Part shown: piece after piece, positions 35,164 through 45,902 of the stretch
Numbering within the stretch: position 1 is the first letter of the stretch
Layout: each line of letters opens with the position of its first letter
DNA from: Aspidapion aeneum
Taxonomy: Eukaryota; Arthropoda; Insecta; Coleoptera; Brentidae
Direction: 5' to 3'
DNA: 64,000 nucleotides
NCBI GenBank assembly: GCA_963576565.1
Contig: OY755047.1
Span: 34,005,851 to 34,069,850 of the forward strand
Made by a program: the position numbers and the translations under genes
The notes under the pieces: model-generated
The model's input: the letters and a program-made list of their open reading frames with translations, nothing else
Told to the model about the DNA's origin: nothing
The model's database searches: none

Positions 35164-35413
35164 TGAGTGCCGCAAAAACCTTGTCGATGCAAAAATGCCT
35201 CTTGAGTGTAATCTAGATGAAGGCGATAGCGCAAATAATTTGCTTTTAAGTAAACGAGTTAGCGATATGAAAAACACTCTTGATAAGTTAAAAAGTCGGC
35301 TAGAAGAAGAAAAGCTCATGCTAAATATAGAAAAAGCTTTCACGGAAACTAAAGAACCAAATGAGGAGATGTGGGCGGCAACCGACATTTCGAACAAACC
35401 TCATAACAAATTT
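35164..35413 (+). CDS. Candidate coiled-coil exon (copy A)
   Basis: It is bounded by CACAG at 35159-35163 and a GTAAGT donor at 35414, entering in phase 2 and leaving in phase 0. About 83 codons are open. The peptide is charged and helical, with a likely coiled coil around SDMKNTLDKLKSRLEEEKLM, and ends NKPHNKF at the donor. A second, shorter copy of its 3' half with the same donor lies at 36979-37140. Product not recognised. The codon-by-codon conservation between the two copies, including an in-frame indel, suggests real coding sequence. Neighbouring plus-strand exons at 40376-40504 and 48250-48394 could belong to the same or another gene. Confidence 0.5.
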
Positions 35414-35454
35414 GTAAGTATTTCATTTAATAAACAAAATTTTGAAACCGATCT

Positions 35455-36332
35455 ATCTGTCTATTTAGCCTTCTTCTCCTCCACTCTTCTCTCTCTGTCG
35501 CTGTGTCCGCTCATCTCGTTTGAGGTCTTCTACTACTTCTTTTATTTTCCCAAGGTCTCCAGTTTACCATACATGTGTTCCATCGATCGTCTTTCTGTCT
35601 GATATTATGACCGGCAAATTTCCATTTTAATTTTGCTACTTCTCCTCTGACATCCCTTACTTTTGTTTTATTTCTTATCTATTCATTTATTTTTCTATGT
35701 GTTAGCTTTACATATAACATTTGTGTTTCCATTGATCTTTGGGCTTTTGTTACCTTATCCATGTTTGATTTTGTAAGTGTCCAGGTACTGATGATATTTT
35801 TTATTTCTTAATATGTACCTTAATTTACCGAATGCTGCTCAGGCCGATCTTACTCGTCTCTTAATTTCAGCTGTTTTATTTTCTTTTTTCAGTTTAATAA
35901 TTTGTCCCAGGTATATATATATTCCTCTACTTGTTCTATTTTCTTTTGGTTGGTTCTGAATGTAATATCTTCATCTGTGTTTTTATCATTTTTGTTTTAG
36001 TGTAGTTCATACTTAAGCTTAGCTGCTGTATCTAGTTCTTTCAGCATTTTTATCAGTTCTTCTGTCTTGTCTGTTATGAAGGCGATATTATCAGCATATC
36101 CTAGGTGGTTTAAGAATTGTCCGTTTACTTTGATGCCTATTTTTCCCAATCTATAGGTCGATAGTTTTTTAGGTCTGCTCTATCGCCTTTCTTGTGTAGA
36201 ATAATGGTTATGGATTCTTTCCAGTTGTTTGGAATTATTTTTTCTTTTAGTATTTAATTCAGAATATGGAGGGTATTAACTACAGCTTTACCACCGTACT
36301 TGAACATTTCTGCCGTTACTCCATCTTTTCCA
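35455..36332 (-). pseudogene. RTE-like LINE fragment, RT domain to 3' end
   Basis: On the minus strand, pieces of a reverse transcriptase appear in order: GKDGVTAEMFKYGGKAVVN, NWKESITIILHKKGDR with LKNYRPI, then LGYADNIAFITDKTEELIKM (FADD-box region with changed residues), then IEQVEEYIYLGQII, and finally the C-terminal tail shared with 940-1262 and 39713-40052. Stops and frameshifts break it. It is inserted in the sequence after exon copy A, opposite to the exon's direction. RTE assignment rests on the LNYRP/YADN/YLGQII style and is an inference. Confidence 0.7.
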
Positions 36333-36339
36333 GGTAACC

Positions 36340-36462
36340 AATTTTTCAAATAACGATGGCTTCTGGTATACCGACGGATCCAAAATGTAAAGGCGTTGGA
36401 TTTGGAGTTGTTAGTAGCCAAGAAAAAGTCGAGATTCAACATAGTCTCGCCAATTGACTACT
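36340..36462 (+). pseudogene. LINE RNase H fragment
   Basis: FYTDGSKM, then after a stop and a frameshift KGVGFGVVSSQEKVEIQHSL, matching the start of the RNase H domain of Jockey/R1/I-type LINEs (YTDGSK box with catalytic Asp). It is plus strand, about 120 bases only, and abuts the RTE fragment on the opposite strand. Confidence 0.65.
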
Positions 36463-36475
36463 ATATTTCAGGGGG

Positions 36476-36552
36476 ATGGAACAATTCGCCTCAGCCGATT
36501 CGCCGCGGCCATTTCGCCGCGGGACAATTGGCCGCCGACCGATTCGCCGCGT
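36476..36552. repeat. Short GC-rich ATTCGCCGCG repeat
   Basis: Units ATTCGCCTCAGCCG, ATTCGCCGCGGCC, ATTTCGCCGCGGG, AATTGGCCGCCG and ATTCGCCGCG follow one another. The style recalls the arms of the foldback elements at 49.9 and 54.1 kb, but only one arm is present. Confidence 0.5.
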
Positions 36553-36649
36553 TACAGTGTTGAAAAACCACTCAAAAGTGAGCCACGATAGACCCACTAG
36601 TGGTCGCAGTGGAAGGGCCGCAAGGCCTACTTACATATGAATCATCATA
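36551..36649 (+). pseudogene. LINE 3' tail copy
   Basis: It contains AACCACTCAAAAGTGAGCCA, then TAGACCCACT-GTGGTCGCAGTGGAAGGG, and ends in ATATGAATCATCAT. The same tail occurs at 48547, 49592 and 62186 (and, diverged, 46205), always in this orientation and ending in a TCA-repeat, as expected for severely 5'-truncated LINE copies. Confidence 0.7.
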
Positions 36650-36869
36650 CATTAATCTGGTAAACGTTGTCGTTCCATTAAACTGCATTCATATATCCAG
36701 TTTGCGTTCGCAGTTCGCAGTTCAGAGATCACCAAATTTTATGTTGGGAGTTTAAATCTACTATTAAAATGCAGAAATTGGCCATATATTATGTCATTGT
36801 TTCCACTTCATGCGCTCTGAACGCATGTTACGTGGACGCACCTAGTTACCAAGCAACATTTAACATAAA

Positions 36870-36975
36870 TAGTGCGTTGCAAAACCACACCTACTAGAAA
36901 GCAACTGATTGGGCGGCGAAACATTAAAAGATTTTCGTCCAAACCCAGCAATATTTAACAAAAACGTCACGCTGC
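36870..36975 (+). repeat. Monomer of a short local repeat (first copy)
   Basis: Blocks GGCGGCGAAACATTAAA, ATTTTCGTCCAAA and GCAATATTTAACAAAAACGT occur here and again, in permuted order, at about 37785-37900. A partial copy (ACATTTAACAAAAACATCATG) is at 37258. The permuted order fits excision from a former tandem array. Confidence 0.5.
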
Positions 36976-36978
36976 AAA

Positions 36979-37140
36979 ATGACACCGGGGCGGCAACATA
37001 TAGAAAGCACTCTTGACGAGTTAAAAAGTCGGCTAGAAGAAGAAAAACTAATGTTAAGTATGGAAAAAGCTTATACGGAAAATAAAAATGAGGAGACGTG
37101 GGCGCCAGTTGGTATTTTTAGCAAACCCCATAACAAATTC
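36979..37140 (+). CDS. Candidate coiled-coil exon (copy B, partial duplicate)
   Basis: From ACTCTTGACGAG (37008) to the GTAAGT donor at 37141 it is a diverged copy of the 3' half of the exon at 35164-35413. Shared peptide pieces are LKSRLEEEKLML and SKPHNKF; one three-base unit is missing in the middle, keeping the frame. The upstream border lies in repeat sequence, and the acceptor is uncertain (ATATAG at 37001 is possible). It may be an alternative or decaying duplicate exon. Product not recognised. Confidence 0.42.
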
Positions 37141-39712
37141 GTAAGTATTTTTTCTAAAAATAGAGTAAGAGTGGTTACACACTTGAAAAAGGTGAGCGTT
37201 GTTATTCTTTCCTCTTCAAGTACAATAAACATATATTAATATACGTAAAAACCAGTCCACATTTAACAAAAACATCATGTTGAAAAAACACTGTCGTTGT
37301 TTTTAAAATCCTTCGAGCAAATACTCGAAATTCGAGCGAAAGTGGGCATTTCTTTCTTAATCGTATTGTGTTGTTAAAAAATGTGTTATATTTTGGCGAC
37401 TTTACACCGGGAAGATCTCAATAGGTTCCGACGTGGTGACTTTTGCCAAAACTGTGAGATAACCTTGAAATTTTTATTTTGGTGACATGTGCGTTTTGAA
37501 ATCAAGGAAATAAAAGTTGAGGTTACTTTGTTTCATCCACAAAGCTTGGTTAGTTATCTTTAAAAAAAAATATTTTTTTATTGGTCGAATTTGTCACGTT
37601 TTGTCACCTAAGAATTGGCAATAGTGCACCCATTTCATATCACTTTACGTATTGTTCAGAACAAGAATACTACATTTATGTAATACGGTGAGAAACGAGG
37701 GAGTACTCACTCGTCGTCACTCCCCGGGGAGTACTCGCTCGGGACGATTTCAAGAATACTGACACTGCGAGAGAGCAACGCGAAATATCAAATGATTTTT
37801 GTCCAAATCGCGCAATATTTAAGAAAAGCATCATGTTGCAAAAGCACACCAACGAAAGGGCAACTCATTGGTCGGCGAAACATCAAAGAATTTATATTTT
37901 TTGGTTTGGACAAGAAATTACTACATAGTCAACGATTCAGCCGTCCGACCGTCACCCTGACATACAATTTAAGCTCGATTTTTTTACGTAATGGCCGTAG
38001 TTTAATACGAGATGTTGCTCCCTCTCACAAAAATCGGGTTTGAGGAAATTTACAAGCCTTTATACAGAGCGCCCTTTGACTTACACACCCCAACGAAAAA
38101 AGCAAGTGTGTTAAATCATAGCTCCCCTCTCCTCTCGTTATTAGATTAAAACCGAACATAACTCTGGTCAATTGATCAAAAACATATAACTTGTCCAGAC
38201 ACTAACATTTTGCACAAAAAGGTTAAACCTAATTTTTACTTAGAATACTAAATGCAGGAGAGCTGATTAAGCTAGATCAGGACACGTTAGGTTACGTCAG
38301 AATAAATCATGTTCAATAACCTAACCTTACTTTACCTACCTGACCCAGTTTTCCTTCATCTAGCGTTAAGAAAGTCAATCATTCAATTTACCTGATTTAA
38401 AATCAAACGTTTTTGTTTAATGGTAAAGCAGTATGGTCAACTATAAACTCTTACTGAATAGATTTAAAACTAAATTGTAAATACTAAAAGAATTGAAATT
38501 TTACTTTTATTTATATAACTTTTGCTCTTTCTTGCGTGTTTTTTAAATAACCGTGACTATCTAATGTAATACTAGCAACATCAAAGTGAATTATTATAAA
38601 AAAAACTGTATAAACATACTAGAAACTTAAAAGCCATTTTGAAGTTTTGCATTGGAATATAACAGCTAATCGTTCAACATAAGGATTTTGTTAACTATAC
38701 GAACCGAAATAAATACTGTTGCCTTTACTTATAGATATAAATAAACGACTTACTCTTAAATACCACTTTCGTATGTCAATTTTTAAAGATTAAATGTCAG
38801 CCTGCAATGTAAATCTGCCAAAATACTGCCTGACACGATTATTGCATGTCTTTATTCCAATAAATCTCTATTAATATTGTTTTATTCTCTAACTATCCTT
38901 AGACATTTCCAGTTGTGAATTATCCCTCAGTAAGCTTTTAAATTATATAATTAATTTTATTCTCTTTAATAATAGAGCTGCCCTCAACATTCTCAAAGTC
39001 TCACTCTCAATCAGATCGAGATCGAGAGATTTTGCCACGACGCTGTTGAAGAGCCGAAAGTTTGCATCCCCCCTTTGCACCGTCCTTCGTCCCTCCACAC
39101 TCAACCTCAAAACCAAGTGGTGAAGAAGCCTTCTGTACTCGTAAATAGGAACGTAGCCTTCTTGAATTAAAGTCCTCAAATTAATCGAGCAGTGACGTCA
39201 AATAATGCAGCTCTTTTTTTTATTGTGATATAGATCGGTAGCAGTAGCAATACCTAGTAGTAGTAGTAATATTAGACCTAGTTATATTAATGTGTGGAGA
39301 AGACTTTAGTTCTGGCAAATAGGCACATAGCGCGCCTGTTTTGTCATCCTATATGCATTTCTTTGCCCATTGTATAAAGGCGAGAATATCATAGCATAGA
39401 AGGTTCTCTGCTTCAAACGCTTCGACTATAGGTGCCTTTCTTTTTGTCTCTAAATGCTTTTATTTGATATAAGTAAGTGCACCGAGGTTTAGTAGTAGTA
39501 GTAGAAGTATTCGGGAAGCCATTTCATGTGCATCAACTTTTGTCTTAAACACATTCTCTTTAAACACCTTTTCTTGTCTCACGTGATGTTTACACTCTTT
39601 TTTATTTCTGCAAGTATTTTAAAACAGACTCAAAAGTACACAGTAAAAAGGCAAGTTGGTAAAGTCTTGGAGTGCAAATTTCAATTCGTTGCAAGTGACT
39701 TGCAACAGTTTA
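37141..39712. other. No firm gene; local repeats
   Basis: It contains the partial and permuted repeat monomers at 37258 and 37785-37900 and TAG-rich short repeats at 39255 and 39492. A short coding-looking stretch at about 39614-39710 (KQTQKYTVKRQVGKVLECKF) is cut by the following LINE fragment and has no clear donor at its end. Otherwise AT-rich without recognisable features. Confidence 0.4.
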
Positions 39713-40052
39713 TCTACCTATTTATCCGTCTTCGATCCATCTTTGGACATAGGTTTTTCCCAATATCTTCCACTCTTCTTAGTCTATCCCCGTGGGGGGT
39801 TTTCCTTACTTCTTTTATTTTCCCAAAGTCTCCAATCTACAATAGATTTGTTCCATCGATCGTCTCTCTGTCTGACATTAAGACCGGCAATTTTCCATTT
39901 TAATTTTGCTATCTCTCCTCTGACATCCTCTACTTTTGTTTTGTATCTTATCTATTTCTTCCTTTCGCTATCTGTTAGCTTTACATGTAACTTTTTTCTT
40001 TTCATTGATCTTTGGGCTTTTGCTACCTTATCCAAGTGTCGAGTTGGCCAAG
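39713..40052 (-). pseudogene. RTE-like LINE 3' tail, inverted
   Basis: Minus-strand copy of the same reverse-transcriptase tail as 940-1262 and 35455-35800, with matching DNA such as the stretch coding for a GDVRGE-like region and the CGATGGAACAAAT block. Broken by frameshifts. It starts directly after the coding-looking stretch ending near 39710. Confidence 0.65.
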
Positions 40053-40185
40053 CCAAACTTACTCGTAAGTAATAAACAGTACTTAGATTAAATATACTTG
40101 CTAGAGTTGTGACAGTCCTACAAGTTTCGAATTAGTATCATTAGATAGAACTATGTAAATTGATTGTTGTGACAATCCTTCAAGT

Positions 40186-40356
40186 TTATAAAGGGGCCGG
40201 GAGGTCCCCCCCTCCCCGTAGCTAAGACTTTATAAAATATTTTCCACACATTTCATAAATACAAACATAAAATAAGATAAAATATGGCCTCATGGGGTCT
40301 CGGGCCCCTCCAAAACTGTCTCGCCGCCCCAAAGTTTTTTTCTAAATACGCCACTG
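40186..40356. mobile_element. CAGTGGCG-family MITE, left end lost
   Basis: Its internal sequence (TATTTTCCACA-ATTTCAT-AATACAAACATAAAATA, then CTCATG-GGTCTCG) matches the complete copy at 56917-57099. The right end ATACGCCACTG is intact at 40356; the left terminal repeat is missing. It lies immediately upstream of the exon at 40376. Confidence 0.65.
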
Positions 40357-40375
40357 CTGTTGTAGTAGCTATAAG

Positions 40376-40504
40376 CTTGAGGCCTTTAATTCACGACAAG
40401 TTACACGATAGGGCACACTTAAAGGATATCGAGCGCAAATGCGAGACAGAGCTCCAAAAATTGGATGGTTACGTTCGGAATGTGCAGCAGCTGAAGACTA
40501 TGTG
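40376..40504 (+). CDS. Candidate internal exon of a plus-strand gene
   Basis: An open stretch with LRPLIHDKLHDRAHLKDIER and ELQKLDGYVRNVQQLKTM is followed by a GTAAGC donor at 40505. It is charged and helical. The start is uncertain: acceptors end at 40365, 40368 or 40375, all within 20 bases of the upstream MITE. It ends in phase 2, and joining to the exon at 48250 gives TGG and stays open to a stop codon, good though not decisive support for a real gene with an intron of about 7.7 kb. Protein family not recognised. Confidence 0.5.
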
Positions 40505-41593
40505 GTAAGCATAAAAATATAAACTCGTTACACATGAAAACAAAGCGACTCAAGCAAGTTTTTCAGAAATAATTTAAAAAATACTATCAGACTATACACG
40601 AAACTAAAGCGGCCCTTACACGTTCAGTATTACTGACAGATTTTTTAAATATGCCTTTGTTTGTCAAAAGTCAAGTATAATAATACTGTTGGTAATACTG
40701 ATCGTGTAAAGCTTGCTTAAAATTTCAAAAACCAAAAGAAAGAAAATACAGAAGAGTGTGAACACGGCACTTTCATACCATGGAGACTGTTCACACTACG
40801 GAAGTTCTATTCTAAAACCGATATATTATTGGTAAGATATAATAAATCCATACCTATCAACTTTTAAATATAACTTTTCTTATAATTTAGAGCAAATCTA
40901 TAAGTTTCTGCTGAAAATGACAATTTAATTTATCGAAAAATTATGAATTTTTATGAAACTTCAAAATTTACATATTTTTAGGTATCAATATTTCTCAGGC
41001 TCTGTTGGTTTCTGACTATAATCTTTACTATAATCCAGTCTTGTAAACATTGCTATAATGTTACCACTTTAAGTGATTCCAAAACATATTTACTGCAACT
41101 TTTTCAGGTGTCGTCGTTCTCAGATTCGCCTTCGAGACTTACCTCTGGGAGCAAGAACTAAAGACTTCTTGGTTTTTACCATTTTGCAAAGCAAAACATG
41201 AAATTGTACTAGTATTTACCACAAAAAACGAATTCAAATTAAGTAATTCTCGGTTATTGCCCTAAATCTTACCATTTGATTAACACCTCTTTTCCGTTTT
41301 CATACGATCGAGACTCGTTACTCTTTATAATACTGTTATACATTGATCCTCATTGTTCACACTACTGGGAGGTTCACACAAGCGTGTGTTCACACCAGCG
41401 CGAGTCTACTGTATCATTTGTTTAAAAATATTATTAAAACAAGCCAGAGTAGCATGAGTGATAGTGAAAATAAGAGCCTAATACTAAATCAACCTGATCG
41501 AATGTGTTTACTAAAACTTAACCTTAATCTTTACCTAACTTAAATTCAAAACGGGACTGCGATACATATAGTTTTGGCTAGAGTGATTTTATT
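40505..41593 (+). other. Probable intron, nothing recognised
   Basis: AT-rich sequence with no element boundary or exon that I can support. Confidence 0.4.
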
Positions 41594-41608
41594 AAGTTAA
41601 CAAATCAG

Positions 41609-41785
41609 CCGCCGTCGTGGTGTAGTGGTAGCAATCTTTGTTTCCCACACCGGCGGTCCGGATTCGATTCCTGGCTAGGTACTTGGTTGTTTGTGTTTGT
41701 TTAAAAATGCTTTAACTCTGCTCAATCTTTGTGAGCCTGGGCGATTGATCCTGATTGGATGAAAAGTCCCAGTATAAATAAAATA
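41609..41785 (+). mobile_element. tRNA-derived SINE with 15-bp target duplications
   Basis: The head has Pol III boxes: A box TGGTGTAGTGG at 41618-41628 and B box GGATTCGATTC at 41660-41670. A unique body of about 100 bases and an AATAAAATA tail follow. The perfect duplication AAGTTAACAAATCAG flanks it at 41594-41608 and 41786-41800. SINEs use LINE machinery for mobilisation. The perfect flank indicates a recent insertion, placed just 5' of the mariner remnant. Confidence 0.88.
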
Positions 41786-41804
41786 AAGTTAACAAATCAG
41801 TCGA

Positions 41805-42300
41805 AAAATGGAATTAAACCGAACATTTTTGAGCTATTATTTGAAGAAAATTATCTCAACAAAAGTGCCTTTCCGAGTTAATTTTTGTTCTGGTAATGAA
41901 GCACCACATCAGTCGACAGTTTCTTGTTGGTATGCAGAATTCAAGCGCGAACGATTAGCCTTAGCGACGATCCAAGGCCAGGTGCATCAAAAACGACTGT
42001 CATCCAGGAAAACATCGATGCTGTGCGCATGCTCATCACGGAAGATCGACAAGTGACATATCGCGAGATTGCTACTTCATTGGTGATTTTAAAGAACTTA
42101 ATTCAAAAAAATTTCCATGATGAATTAAGGGTAAGAAAATTATTTCCGTTGGATATAGCATTTGTTAACCGAAGAATAAAAAGAAGCTAGGGTCAATTAA
42201 TTGAAGACTCTAGACGGCTTTGAAGGAGGAAACTGAAAAACGTGTACAGCATTGTCAAATGTGATGAATCGTGGATTTACTCATATACTCATTAGGATTT
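41805..42300 (+). pseudogene. Mariner transposase remnant
   Basis: Pieces of a mariner transposase occur in two frames: NEAPHQSTVSCWYAEFKRER, then after a frameshift near 41960 SLSDDPRPGASKTTVIQENI and AVRMLITEDRQVTYREIA. These are the paired HTH region and linker. About 42250 a VKCDESWIYSYT stretch matches the first catalytic aspartate box. The part between them is shortened, and the rest of the catalytic domain is missing. Clearly non-functional. Terminal repeats were not identified. Confidence 0.85.
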
Positions 42301-44417
42301 TCAAAAATACTTTTCCATTTTATTATAGGCTAATTTAAAATGTCTACCTTGTAGGAGAACAAAAATATCGGGACTCAAATTATGTTGGTCGTCCTTCTTG
42401 TCGACACATAACATAAGAGGCATCCAATAAGTCTTGTAACACGTTTTTGACACTTATAAAAGCGGCCTTTTTAAAACTTTGACCTAAACTCCCTTATCTC
42501 CGCCGAGACGAAACCCGAAATAGTGGTTATTTATTTTGAGGCTACGAGAGAATTTTTTATGGGTTTTTAAGTGATCGTAACATATTTTGCAGCGATCTTC
42601 AAAAGATTTTTGTATTTTGGTCGTTGTTGTAGACTGGTTTTTGAGGTTTCGCCATCGCAAGGAGAAGGTATCTTTTAGATATTTTGTTTGAATGGTTGCC
42701 TAATCGATTGCTAGTGATTTCTACTCCAAGGGTGTCATTTAATTGCAACTGTTGCGTTGGTGGGCGGATTTCTAAGCTGTTTGTTGATTGCTCACTTCTC
42801 CGATATTAGATTTTTTGTTTAGTATTTTCTCTCGTACGGAAGCGGTTTTAATTACTAAATTATTGATTTCTCTAGACTTGTTAAAAATCTATTCTGCAGC
42901 GCTATTCTTAACTGTTGGGGAAATTTGATTCCTGCCATTCAAATACACTCTCTGATTAGTCCACGCAGCGAATTTTCTCTTGGTTTTGACACAGATTACA
43001 TTATTTTCGGTGGAATTTCTTCTATTGGTCGTTTGTATAAGAAATAAAGATAAACAATTCCTTTAAAATGATATCGTTATTGTCAAAAGTAGGAGAAGTT
43101 GCAAGCCTGGATCAGCAAGAGCTGCTTGATTGACGTTGTCACGTTGTATTATGGCATTTGTTTATTAGTTTCTTTAAGACCATTTTTCAGAGCGTGTATT
43201 CAAAGGAGAGGAATAATTTTTTCCAAAAATCTAGAATAGCGCTACTAATGTTTATTTATTATTTATCCGTATTTTAAAATATTTCTAATATCATAAGATA
43301 TTAGGTAAAAAAAGCTGTAATGTTCAAAGTTTGTATGACATCACTTTTTGTATCTGTTGAACAGACATGCGTTTTGTTATTTAGGGTACAATAAACAGTC
43401 GCTTTTTGATTCCCAGGTCTACCTAAGACGCCGATTCTATTTTGTTTTCCTTCTTAAAGCATCTTCGGAATCAAGGCCTCGTCAAGATGCCGAATGTACC
43501 AGTCGTTTTAAAGAAAGATTTAGTTTAAATTTTCGCCAGGGTAGGGTCTCGACCAATATTAGGGATGTCTCCAAATGTTTCTTTGAGTTTGTATAAGATG
43601 TTTTAGTTGCAATTTTTATATTCGCGCAATGTTTTTGCTTCCCACCAACCATTATACAAAAAATACTTTAAATTTCTAGTTAGAACTCGTTTTTTACTGA
43701 AAAAACATTTTAGTTCAAAACTAAAAAATACAAACCGCCCTGAGAAATCAGATGATATCTCTATGCCCAATTTTATAATAGGTCTTATAACAGGATAGAG
43801 GCTTTTTCGCGAAATTTTCAAAATAGCGCTACGATTTTTTGTGAAATTTTAACGAAATATTGTCCAACACCATTGCGATATTTCATAAAACTTTTAAGAT
43901 GTTGAAAGGCGATTAAAAGGTGGAAATGTTTAAGATTTAGCATTGCTTACTTTTAATTAAAATTTCCAGCTTTACGCCACGTTTCAGTTGCTAGATTGAC
44001 GTTGTCACGTTGTATTATGGCATTTGTTTATTAGTTTCTTTAAGACTATTTTTCGATTCTTTGCAATAAAATTATAATGCAAAAAAGCTGATGTTTTGTT
44101 TCGGGAAAACACAGGTAAATAATATTTAAATGCCAAAAACCATAAAAATTTTAGATAAATAGTTAAGTATTTCAAGGATAGCGCTGTTGTAGGTGACACT
44201 CGCGGCTACATACTATAATGCACTCTGGCTCCTTCGATGTCGAGGTTATGTTTTAATTGTTTTGTTTTTGTTCAAATATCCTGGGACTGTTTAAAGTTTG
44301 AAGTCCCTTCCAGTTTTAAAAATTAGTCCGTGTTTTATATTTGTCGTGTAGTTAGTTCGGTCAAATTTATTTTGTGTTATTGTTTCAATTCATATAAAAA
44401 TACAACGACCTAAAAAT
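42301..44417. other. No gene seen; contains a spaced direct repeat
   Basis: The block GATTGACGTTGTCACGTTGT, continuing through TATTATGGCATTTG and TTTCTTTAAGAC, occurs at 43128-43186 and again at 43994-44052, almost identical and about 866 bp apart. The rest is AT-rich with scattered AGCGCTA motifs near 42900, 43230, 43824 and 44171. Confidence 0.5.
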
Positions 44418-44499
44418 ATGGAATGTACCGAGTGCACTCAAGAGATCAGTTTTTCTTCCAAGTCTAATTTAAGAGCTCATTTAAAAAAATTTCATCCAG
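44418..44499 (+). CDS. Candidate first exon with BED/C2H2 zinc finger
   Basis: ATG at 44418 opens 27 codons ending at a GTAAAT donor (44500), phase 1. Spacing is C3-X2-C6-X14-H21-X4-H26, with SNLRAHLKKFHP at the end, the usual finish of a BED-type finger of hAT transposases and ZBED proteins. The sequence before it is AT-rich and could be a 5' UTR. The next exon was not found; the intron contains the inverted hairpin-ended element starting about 40 bases downstream. It may be the head of a hAT-type transposon gene or a domesticated derivative. Confidence 0.5.
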
Positions 44500-44539
44500 G
44501 TAAATTTTTGACCCTGATACTTTTTATTATTTATTATTA

Positions 44540-44925
44540 TCACACATATACCATACTATAGTAGTGTGAGCTATGGTGATCCTAATTTTTTCGAGAAAAA
44601 AAGTTGCTCCGATGTCAAAATTTTTTATATATCTTTGCGTTTCAGATGATTTTGAAACTTTTTTGTTGCGCCGTCTGTCTGTCCGTCTGTCTGTCTGTAA
44701 GGACCAACGCGCATAACTCAAAAACTGCTTGCCCGATTTCAATGATATTTGGTACCTAGGCTGGGTCTGGGGTCGAGATGGTCCCATTTGAAAATGAAAA
44801 AAATCCACCAAACACAAGTCAAATAAAAGGGTGGGGGTAGACTTCAAAAATTAGAGTTTAAGTGAAAATATAAAAAATAAACGAAAGGTAATTTAGTCTG
44901 GAGTTGAGCCTAAGCCAGAGAGACA
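44540..44925 (-). mobile_element. Second copy of hairpin-ended CAGA element
   Basis: In reverse orientation it shows the same blocks as 7860-8122 plus 33090-34058: CAACTCCAGACTAAATTACC, CAAGCAGTTTTTGAGTTATG, a few CAGACAGA units, CATCTGAAACGCAAAGATAT, and the terminal TAGCTCACACTACTATAGTA hairpin side. Unlike the first copy it is not interrupted and its microsatellite is short. Confidence 0.8.
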
Positions 44926-45203
44926 ATTGTAATAGCAAATCAATTGTTACATTCTTGATTCTAAAAATAATAAAAACCTAATAGAGTAAATACCTAGAAG
45001 AATAATTTATTTTTGCATCTGCCCACTTGTTATTTTTGTGTTTCCCAAAATCTGTTTTTGAGTTCAGCTAATAGCTTAAACATTTCACATTTTGTTTATT
45101 TTTGTTTTATATCGAATCTTCATTATAAATGTGATTTAATTATATAGTAACAAATTTTTCTTAAATCCTAAACCTCAAAAAGATTTAGCCTGAATTCCTA
45201 TAA

Positions 45204-45902
45204 TTCGGAGCCTAAGCCACTTTTGTCTGCATTTTTGGGTACCGTAATGATACTTGGTACGAATATAGTACAACACTTTAGTATTATTTTATTGGCTGAA
45301 CTGAATACCGGGTGTCCCATTTTAAAAAACGTGTTTTTTTTAACATAACTCACCTACTCGTCATTTGATTTTCTTTTCGTTCATCACCATCGTAATCAGA
45401 GAAAAAAAATACCACAACTTTGTCTATTTAACCGACCCTGTAGCTCTAATATTAACGAAGTAAGTAATAGTGGCGACTTAACTCTTAACACCCTGTACAT
45501 TATAATTCAAAAATTCCAGAAACTTCATTTTTACTTAATTTATCAAATTTTATTAAGTTAGGTTTGATTAGGTGTTTTTAATATTCTCTCACGTAGATCT
45601 CAGAACAGGTACATTTCTCCTGAAAAAAACCGTTTTCAAAACTTTACTTTTTGTAAATTTTTTGGATTTACAAGCTATTAGGTGAAGCAAAAACTGTACG
45701 CGAAATGAGTTTCATATTTAATTTATAAATTTTTTCTTGCCCACCTCAAGTACGCCCCTGTATCTGGGCCCTGCACTGGGTTCCATCGGAGCACCTCTTC
45801 TAAAATGACATCTCTAGGTGTCTACTACCTCTGTGCCAAATTTTATTACGGTACGGAAAAATGCAGACAAACCCCAAAATTTCCCTCTTAGGCCCCGAAC
45901 TA
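45204..45902. mobile_element. Non-autonomous inverted-repeat element
   Basis: The left arm (45204-45253) contains GGAGCCTAAG, TTGTCTGCATTTTTGGGTAC and CGTAATGA. The right arm (45846-45901) is its diverged inverse, with TTATTACGGTAC, AAAAATGCAGACAAA and CTTAGGCCCCGAA. About 590 bases lie between, including a smaller GGGTGTCCCATTTT / AACACCCTGTACA pair. No coding capacity. Confidence 0.55.

Noticed and set aside
38943..39179. Minus-strand frame with EYRRLLHHLVLRLSVEGRRT
   Set aside because: It vaguely resembles a LINE reverse-transcriptase C-terminus, but without a recognisable catalytic motif I could not support the call.
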